Below, piece by piece: positions 60,668-64,000 of a DNA stretch of 64,000 nucleotides. The stretch's first letter is position 1. Each line of letters starts with the position of its first letter. The position numbers and the translations under genes were made by a program. The stretch is from CAZOWM01 sp964583615 (lineage in GTDB: Bacteria; Spirochaetota; B62-G9; DRHN01): NCBI GenBank assembly GCA_964583615.1, contig CAZOWM010000002.1, forward strand, positions 1 to 64,000. The letters are read 5' to 3'. The notes beneath the pieces were generated by a model. It was not told the DNA's origin, made no database searches, and worked only from the letters and a program-made list of their open reading frames with translations.

Positions 60668-61960
60668 TCATGCCTGTGCGCACCACCGCGCCGCACACAG
60701 CGCAAAGATCCCGGTGAGCGCCAAAACGTCCTCAACCAGCACCCACTCGTCCGGAGCGTGGAGGTTTCCGCCTCTCGGGCCGAGAATGAGACAGGGCATT
60801 CGGCCCTCGTCCCCGTAGAGCGCGAGGTCGCAGGAAAATGGAGCGCCGCCGACCGTGGGGGGGTTCCCGGTATACTCCAGAAAACAGTCCACAACCTTCA
60901 CGAGCGCAGGATCTTTCAAGTCGGTTTCCCACGGGCGCACGTAGTGGTAATCAGGGCGGATCTCCAGGGCAAAGGGCGAAAGATCTTTGTCATCTTTCGC
61001 TTTTTCCTGCCAGAATTTCCGAAACCGTTTGTAAAAATCCTCCTCCGTTATTCCCGGATGACACCACACGACCCAGGATATCTCTGTGAGAAGAGGTGTG
61101 CCCATCTGTGTGAACTCGCCTGGTTTGGTTGAATCGATTCGCCAGAGTAGCACGTTGAGCTCCTTTCCTTTCTGTTCGAACAGAGGATGGCTGTTTTGTC
61201 CTCTCCACAGATCCTGCCACTCTTGGAAATGCCGGATCGCCGCCGAGGCTCCGAAGATCGGGTTGGGGATTTCCTCCCCCATGTACGGCATTCCCGCTTT
61301 TCCGCTGAGAGTGAAATTCCCGAGAAACGCGCCGAGGCATGCGGGGCAAACCTCCATCCGGGTCGGTTCCGTGAGGATCGCACAGTCCGCATTGTGCCCA
61401 CGGATGCGCGAGGCAAGCGTCCCGTTTCCTCCCGCAAACTCCTCGTCGACCACGCTCTCGAAGAGCACGTCCCCTTCAGGCTCAAACCCCATCTCTCTGA
61501 GGATCCTCAGCGCCCAGTAGGCAGCCGCGAGGCCTCCCTTTAGGTCCGCCGAGCCTCTTCCGTAGAGGCGCCCTTCTTTTATCACCGGGACGAAGGGCCT
61601 GCACACCTCCCAGCCGTCCGGTTCAAAGGGGGCCACGTCCATGTGCCCGCTGAAAAGAAGCGAGCGCCCGCCGCCTGCCCCTTTCCACGTTGCGACCACA
61701 TCCGCCCTGCCTTCGTAGTTCCTGCCGGCGAGCCACGAAGGATGCTCACCTATTCCGGGGATCTCGTCCGGCCTGAACACATCTGTTTCCCATCCAAGTT
61801 TTCTGCACTCCTCCTCGACAAACGCCTGCGCCTCTTTCTCGTTTCCGTTGGGCGGCCTGTTTTCTGAGGGAAAGCGCACGAGTTTTTTTGTCCACTCGAT
61901 GATCTCGGACTTCCGCTTCTCAACCTCTGCCCTGAGCGCTTCTGCGGTTATTGCCCTCAT
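60668..61960 (-). CDS. M20-family metallohydrolase (ArgE/DapE-like)
   Basis: A 430-residue predicted amidohydrolase/deacylase with an intact dinuclear zinc site: SGHMDVAP, GRGSADLKGG, VVDEEFAGG (general base and metal ligand), LTEPT and the C-terminal LHAPDEWV. A dimerisation domain is inserted between. It resembles acetylornithine or acyl-amino-acid deacylases; the substrate is unknown. ATG 61960 overlaps the stop of the upstream M24 gene (ATGA), so the two proteins are made together. Confidence 0.93.
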   Translation of the reverse strand: MRAITAEALRAEVEKRKSEIIEWTKKLVRFPSENRPPNGNEKEAQAFVEEECRKLGWETDVFRPDEIPGIGEHPSWLAGRNYEGRADVVATWKGAGGGRSLLFSGHMDVAPFEPDGWEVCRPFVPVIKEGRLYGRGSADLKGGLAAAYWALRILREMGFEPEGDVLFESVVDEEFAGGNGTLASRIRGHNADCAILTEPTRMEVCPACLGAFLGNFTLSGKAGMPYMGEEIPNPIFGASAAIRHFQEWQDLWRGQNSHPLFEQKGKELNVLLWRIDSTKPGEFTQMGTPLLTEISWVVWCHPGITEEDFYKRFRKFWQEKAKDDKDLSPFALEIRPDYHYVRPWETDLKDPALVKVVDCFLEYTGNPPTVGGAPFSCDLALYGDEGRMPCLILGPRGGNLHAPDEWVLVEDVLALTGIFALCAARWCAQA

Positions 61961-63123
61961 AAAACGATCACCTCTCGCCTGTAGCTCGTGAGCTCTCTTA
62001 TGCCTCTGTCTGTCACCAGCACCCCGTCCTCGAACCTGAGACCGAGGCTCCCGTCGGAAAGCCAAATATCGATGTTGAACAGCATGTTCTTCTCTATTAC
62101 GAAATCGGCCGCTTTTGCGAGCCACAGCCCCTCGACCTCTGAGTGTCCGGTGCCGTGCGCAGGGCCGTAAAGGGTAAAGTTTTCAAACCCGTAGCGTGCA
62201 AGGATCTCGTAGTACCCGTCGAACACTTCGGATGCGCGCACCCCGGGCTTTATCGCGTTCAGGGCGTAGTGCACCGCCTCGAGTGCAACATCCATGAGCG
62301 TGCGCGCATTTTTTGGTATGCCGCCAATGCAGAACGGCCTGCACATATTCCCGCAGAACCCCATATACTTCGCGCCGAAGGTGAACTGCACGAGCTCGTC
62401 TTGGCCGATCGCCCTGTCCGTCGACCTGCAGAGGCTGAGACGCGTGTTCGGGCCCGAGCACACCCATGCAGGATAGGGCATTCCCTCTGCACCCTGCGCG
62501 AGCATTGTCGAACGGGCACCAGCCTCGAGCTCCCACTCTCTCTTACCCGGTGCAGCCTCTGCAAAGGCAGCCTTCATCGCCTCCTCAGTGATGCGGTAGG
62601 CTTCGACGATGTAAGGAACTTCCTCTTCCGACTTTACCGCCTGAGCCCTCAGCACGATGTCATCAGCCGGAACAAACTCCGCATCCGGCGCGGCTGAGCG
62701 GATATCCTCGAAAATCACGTGGGGAAAAATATTCCAGTTCGCTATACCGATCCGTTTCGGTACTTTCCCGCACGCCTCCGGCAGTATCTTCTTGAAACTC
62801 TCGCCTGTGACCTCCGGAACCCAGTCCGGCGCAGACGTCTCTACAAAAAGAGGGTTTATCCTGATTTCAGGTACCCGTGAAAACTCATTCGCAAATTCAA
62901 AAGACTCCGGCCCACCTGTGACGAGGACCGCCTTTCCTTCTGCAGGAACGATCACCCCGGAAAAATCGAAAAAGGGCCAAAAGCCGGTAAAAAAACGGGA
63001 CGTTGCGGATTCACACTCACTGCTGTACCCGACGAGCACATCGAGCCCCTCTTTTTTCAACTCCACCTGAAGCTTCTTTACCCTGTCTGTGTACACCGTT
63101 TCTGGGAGCGGTTTCAATCTCAT
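61957..63123 (-). CDS. M24-fold protein (Xaa-Pro peptidase/creatinase-like) with degenerate metal site
   Basis: A 388-residue two-domain protein with the creatinase N-terminal domain (residues about 10-150) and an M24 pita-bread domain. Aligning by eye, the five metal positions of aminopeptidase P-type enzymes read Thr248 (VQFTFGAKY, for Asp), Asn259 (GNMCR, for the SDITR Asp), His323 (PAHGTG, kept), Asp352 (NIDIW, for Glu) and Glu365 (RFEDGV, kept). The metal site is therefore probably lost, as in creatinase, and a non-peptidase hydrolase is likely. AAGGAGGAAGG precedes ATG 63123. It is first gene of the operon with the M20 hydrolase. Confidence 0.9.
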   Translation of the reverse strand: MRLKPLPETVYTDRVKKLQVELKKEGLDVLVGYSSECESATSRFFTGFWPFFDFSGVIVPAEGKAVLVTGGPESFEFANEFSRVPEIRINPLFVETSAPDWVPEVTGESFKKILPEACGKVPKRIGIANWNIFPHVIFEDIRSAAPDAEFVPADDIVLRAQAVKSEEEVPYIVEAYRITEEAMKAAFAEAAPGKREWELEAGARSTMLAQGAEGMPYPAWVCSGPNTRLSLCRSTDRAIGQDELVQFTFGAKYMGFCGNMCRPFCIGGIPKNARTLMDVALEAVHYALNAIKPGVRASEVFDGYYEILARYGFENFTLYGPAHGTGHSEVEGLWLAKAADFVIEKNMLFNIDIWLSDGSLGLRFEDGVLVTDRGIRELTSYRREVIVL

Positions 63124-63158
63124 TTGACCTTCCTCCTTGTGTTCCTGTGTGTTGTCCC

Positions 63159-63187
63159 ATTGTAAAGCCTTTTTTTCTTTCCGTCAA
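63159..63187 (-). promoter_or_regulatory. Promoter of the M24-M20 operon
   Basis: Minus strand TTGACG (63182-63187), 17-base spacer, TACAAT (63159-63164). It is divergent from the glycerate kinase promoter. Confidence 0.7.
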
Positions 63188-63216
63188 CTGAAGGCAGAGC
63201 ACGAACAAAACGTGGC

Positions 63217-63244
63217 TTTACAGAAAAAAATTACACGGTATAAT
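63217..63244 (+). promoter_or_regulatory. Promoter of the glycerate kinase gene
   Basis: TTTACA (63217-63222), 16-base spacer, perfect TATAAT (63239-63244). The predicted start is near 63251. Confidence 0.7.
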
Positions 63245-63272
63245 ACAGCATGCACGGATGAGAGGAGCGGTG

Positions 63273-64000
63273 ATGCAGGGTGCGGATCCATTTTCAGACC
63301 TCAGATCGATTTTCTACGCAGCGGTGAAAAGCGTCGACCCCTACGAACTGATGAAAAGGCACCTTTCTGTTGAAAAAAACTCCCTGACCGTGGAAACGGG
63401 TGGTGATCGCCTGAAATTCGACCTCGACAAGTACACGCATGTCTTCGTGATCGGAGCAGGAAAGGCAACTGCAAAGATGGCGAAAGCGGTTGAGGAAGCG
63501 CTCGGGGATAGAATCACCGAAGGAGTCATCTCGGTGAAATACGGGCACACTGAACCTCTTAAAAAAATCGTGACGCTCGAAGCAGGGCATCCTGTTCCTG
63601 ACCAAAACGGTATCAGTGCCGCACAGGAGATAGAGAGAATCGCGCGGCGTGCGGACGAACACTCCCTGGTCATAAATCTCATCTCAGGAGGAGGGTCAGC
63701 CCTTCTCATTTCTCCCCTCCGCTGCGTCATCGAGGATGAAGACTGCACGCTCGGGCTCGAGGATTTCAGGCGCACTACTCAGGTTCTCCTCGCTTGCGGG
63801 GCAACAATAGAGGAAATGAACTGCATCAGGAAGCACATCTCGATGATAAAGGGAGGAAGGCTTGCGCGGATGATCGAACCTGCGGTAATGCTCAATTTTA
63901 TTCTCTCAGATGTTGTAGGAGACAGGCTCGATACCATCGCATCCGGGCTCACGACATTCGACGACACGACATTTTCTGATGCTGTGCGGGTCGTCAGTAC
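63273..64000 (+). CDS. Glycerate 2-kinase (MOFRL/GckA family), cut by the window end
   Basis: The open frame runs off the window after about 242 residues; intact members have about 420-450. It begins with a helical region, then has VIGAGKATAKMAKAVEEAL, GHPVPDQNG, the LISGGGSALL phosphate-binding segment, CIRKHISMIKGGRL and LSDVVGD, all typical of the DUF4147/MOFRL glycerate kinases. These phosphorylate glycerate at carbon 2. ATG 63273 follows GAGGAG; ATG 63258 in frame is the alternative. It is divergent from the M24-M20 operon. Confidence 0.94.
   Translation, partial: MQGADPFSDLRSIFYAAVKSVDPYELMKRHLSVEKNSLTVETGGDRLKFDLDKYTHVFVIGAGKATAKMAKAVEEALGDRITEGVISVKYGHTEPLKKIVTLEAGHPVPDQNGISAAQEIERIARRADEHSLVINLISGGGSALLISPLRCVIEDEDCTLGLEDFRRTTQVLLACGATIEEMNCIRKHISMIKGGRLARMIEPAVMLNFILSDVVGDRLDTIASGLTTFDDTTFSDAVRVVS

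Overview
This is a dense, mostly single-copy chromosomal stretch from a Gram-negative bacterium of medium GC content. It has lipoproteins with lipoboxes, a PorV/UPF0164-like outer-membrane barrel, murB/ddl for peptidoglycan, and patatin and TauE-type membrane biology. Promoters close to the sigma-70 consensus (TTGACx, 16-18 bp, TATAAT-like) and Shine-Dalgarno-led ATG/GTG/TTG starts are frequent. Ferredoxin-type aldo-keto reductase, nickel/cobalt uptake, late cobalamin synthesis and malic enzyme suit an anaerobe. The UPF0164-like barrel suggests Spirochaetota or a relative, but this is a weak guess; taxonomy cannot be settled from this window. No phage, insertion sequence or CRISPR array is visible.

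Layout. 1-7.1 kb: tRNA-Leu(CAA) cut by the window edge and divergent from leuS, then lysC, a YbaK-type deacylase, a membrane-anchored rhodanese, a patatin and a YgjP-like metalloprotein. 7.2-12 kb: ispD-ispF-dusB divergent from ispE, then a PurM/HypE-like protein divergent from a MobB-like GTPase. 12-17 kb: a two-gene unit with an unknown protein and a GIY-YIG nuclease carrying a decayed exonuclease domain, a cyclic-nucleotide-binding protein, and a glutamate-symporter-like carrier. 17-22.7 kb: glnS, yjbQ, a small multidrug-export-like protein, then overlapping aroE-aroK-aroB. 22.7-30.9 kb: a long leftward run, lysA-ddl-cobT-cobS-cobD-aldo/keto reductase-malic enzyme-aroQ. 31-41.9 kb: Nudix, hutI, nth divergent from mgtE, murB, a barrel/coiled-coil/TPR protein, a PHP phosphoesterase, a GGDEF-EAL protein and a Gfo/Idh oxidoreductase. 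42-46.3 kb: a giant lipoprotein with ten Calx-beta-like repeats. 46.5-55 kb: GNAT, a YkgJ-type Cys cluster protein, a serine-palmitoyltransferase-like enzyme, a small exported protein, chorismate mutase-aroA, an aldo/keto reductase, DUF2007-acpS-HD-TauE, and a truncated DUF547 gene. 55-60.6 kb: a lipoprotein, then a nikK-cbiM-cbiL-cbiQ-cbiO metal importer with a repeat-bearing promoter, and an HD protein. 60.7-64 kb: an M24-fold protein and M20 hydrolase operon divergent from a glycerate kinase cut by the window end.

The genes supply amino-acid precursors (shikimate enzymes in three separate places, aspartate kinase and diaminopimelate decarboxylase), isoprenoids (three MEP enzymes), the cell wall, cobamides and Co/Ni uptake. 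The parts I find most worth a second look are the M24 protein that has lost most metal ligands next to an intact M20 hydrolase, the GIY-YIG protein with a dead exonuclease domain and its unknown partner, the candidate sphingolipid enzyme, the barrel/coiled-coil/TPR fusion, the metal-importer operator, and a set of probable leaderless genes.
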